From NCBI GenBank assembly GCA_025331565.1, contig JAFREQ010000003.1, forward strand, positions 10,223,001 to 10,287,000: a DNA stretch of 64,000 bases, given 5' to 3'. Shown here piece by piece: positions 62,474 to 64,000 of the stretch. A program made the position numbers and the translations under genes. This DNA comes from Holacanthus passer (Eukaryota > Chordata > Actinopteri > Pomacanthidae). Numbering within the stretch: position 1 is the first letter of the stretch; the number at the start of each line of letters is the position of its first letter. The notes under the pieces were generated by a model, which saw nothing but the letters and a program-made list of their open reading frames with translations, was not told the origin of the DNA and searched no databases.

Positions 62474-64000
62474 TTGGAAACTCAAGGATTATTGCCCCGA
62501 AAATAACAGAAGCCATCCGACATAAACAAAAAAATGTTTTCTCCCTTCTTTACGATGTTGTTCTCTTTGTTCGGGTATAACATGCTCTCTACGGTTAAGT
62601 TCATTACAAGACAGCACGTGACAAAAAGGAGGTTATTTAAATTTTGTTTTCATGAGAAGATATTGGCTTGTATATCTATTAAATTCAGTTTCCAAAGCTT
62701 CTTGAATTGCATTTGTGTGCACAGCAGCACTAAGCAGATTTGGAGAGAGGCACAAAGAAAGAGCTACATAAACATGGTGTACTGAGTGAACCCTAATACC
62801 TCTTCAGATTTCACTTATTGAGTCCCCTGTAGTGTTGTTAGGTGCACAATGAAGTGCCCAATTAAAGCACTGCTGTTTAACTGCCAACAACTTTGTCTTT
62901 CCAACCCAAATTGAGACAAAGCAGAGAAGATGTTTGACAGGACTGTTTCATTCCTTCTTTGGAAGTATAACCTTAAAGGACAGGTCTGAATCTTTTCTCA
63001 TTTTTGCTCAATTCGCTCCTAATGTTTGAAAAAAAAATAAAATATAATAATACACAGATTGTAATTAGAAGACATGACAAAAAAGGCAGGGACCAGATTG
63101 AGAAAGAGAAAAAATGAAGAACAAACTGCTGGTGACACAAATGGGAATAATGCAAACAGCTGGAAGAAAAATAGAAAATGAAGTAATTGACTGAAAGACA
63201 AATGGCAATGGAGGATACAGATTAATAATTGTGTGTTATGAATGCAAACATTTCCACTGTCACACATTTCTTGCTCTCAGAATAAGGATGTTAGGCTAGA
63301 AGAGATTTGTCGAAGTCAGAGCCGTAATGAAGATAATGAAATTACTCATAGAAATATCAGGAATGTTTGTCACATAAAAATCTGAGGGACTTATTACCAG
63401 TTCAATATACATAGTAATGTAATTAATAAAAACGTGTAACACTCCATCAACTAATATTAATTTTCATAACATAACCTGTAAAAATAAAGTTTTTATGATA
63501 AGAAGTTGTGCACAAGAATACATGAAGTTAATAATGCTGCAAAAACTGTTACCAAGCTGAGGCAACCTGAAGCAAAACATGATTCATTTGATTTTTTTCT
63601 TTACGTGCAGAGAGAGAGTCCAATGAAACACTAACTCATAACATCTAAGTAACCCTCAATGTCAGAAAACTTAGTGCAACAGCTATAGGAAATAACTTAT
63701 CCATGGTGCCCACATACTGCACCAAATTCTCCCAAGCACTTTATTTCGTTTCAAAATAAAGATTTATTTCACTGTGGTTACACGTTGTTTACGATGAGAA
63801 AAGATCGTCACCAATAGCCTGTCGCATTAATCTCCTGGGCTAAATCTTTCTAATGCTGCACAACACTTGTACATAGTATTTATAGTTGATCTTGTCATTT
63901 CACCATGAAATATAAATCAAATGCCTCATAAAGGAGGGTCGAGTACATGGACCATAAACACTTACTGTAACTGCTTATGAGATCAAGTTGACTGTGTCTA
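62474..64000. other. AT-rich non-coding stretch to window end
   Basis: No exon, RNA gene or mobile element was recognised. The frames at 62,534-62,785 and 62,973-63,267 have no recognisable domain. Confidence 0.45.

Noticed and set aside
62146..62485. Two overlapping minus frames of about 92 codons
   Set aside because: They are antisense readings of an L2-tailed SINE-like repeat.

Overview
The window reads as nuclear DNA of a bony fish, most likely a percomorph teleost. This rests on AT-rich non-coding sequence, frequent microsatellites, and degraded copies of transposon families that I recognise as common in percomorphs: Tc1-like, hAT, several non-LTR retrotransposons, L2-tailed SINE-like units, and short repeats of unassigned class. 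There is no bacterial gene organisation, no CRISPR array, no rRNA, and no tRNA that I could see. No open reading frame could be assigned to a host protein-coding gene. The longest frames are either transposon remnants or chance frames in low-complexity sequence. The most economical reading is a gene-poor stretch: a long intron, or intergenic space, beside a gene whose promoter may lie in the first 3 kb.

Layout. Positions 1-2,900 hold two CpG-dense patches (about 1,080-1,660 and 2,430-2,870) with pyrimidine tracts, the only promoter-like sequence seen. From 2,900 to 22,900 the sequence is mostly plain, with microsatellites, one percomorph repeat (12.7-12.9 kb), one L2-tail fragment (16.2 kb) and a possible terminal exon (18.3 kb). 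The block 22.9-27.4 kb is repeat-rich: a long degraded repeat, a retrotransposon-tail fragment, a Tc1-like transposase pseudogene broken at 26,594, and immediately after it a frameshifted hAT transposase remnant. At 31.4-32.3 kb lies a decayed LINE, followed by a long (GATA)n array at 33.2 kb. From 33.8 to 38.5 kb are compositionally unusual, repeat-free stretches that could be conserved non-coding elements. A MITE-like unit lies at 39.2 kb and a possible LINE tail at 41 kb. A candidate last exon with a poly(A) signal lies at 47.1-47.4 kb. A candidate conserved element (51.4-51.7 kb), another percomorph repeat (52.9-53.2 kb) and a small GC-rich exon-like island (53.9 kb) precede two minus-strand non-LTR remnants (54.5-55.8 and 57.0-57.6 kb). 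The rest holds an L2-tail fragment (59 kb), a percomorph repeat (59.5-60.1 kb) and a further L2-tail unit (62.2-62.5 kb).

How it works together. Nothing here forms a pathway or operon. The mobile elements are broken and appear inactive. The parts that may still matter are the CpG-rich patches, the handful of exon-like signals and the candidate conserved elements. All of these are inferences from composition and splice-like motifs and have not been tested by alignment. I found no convincing previously undescribed system.
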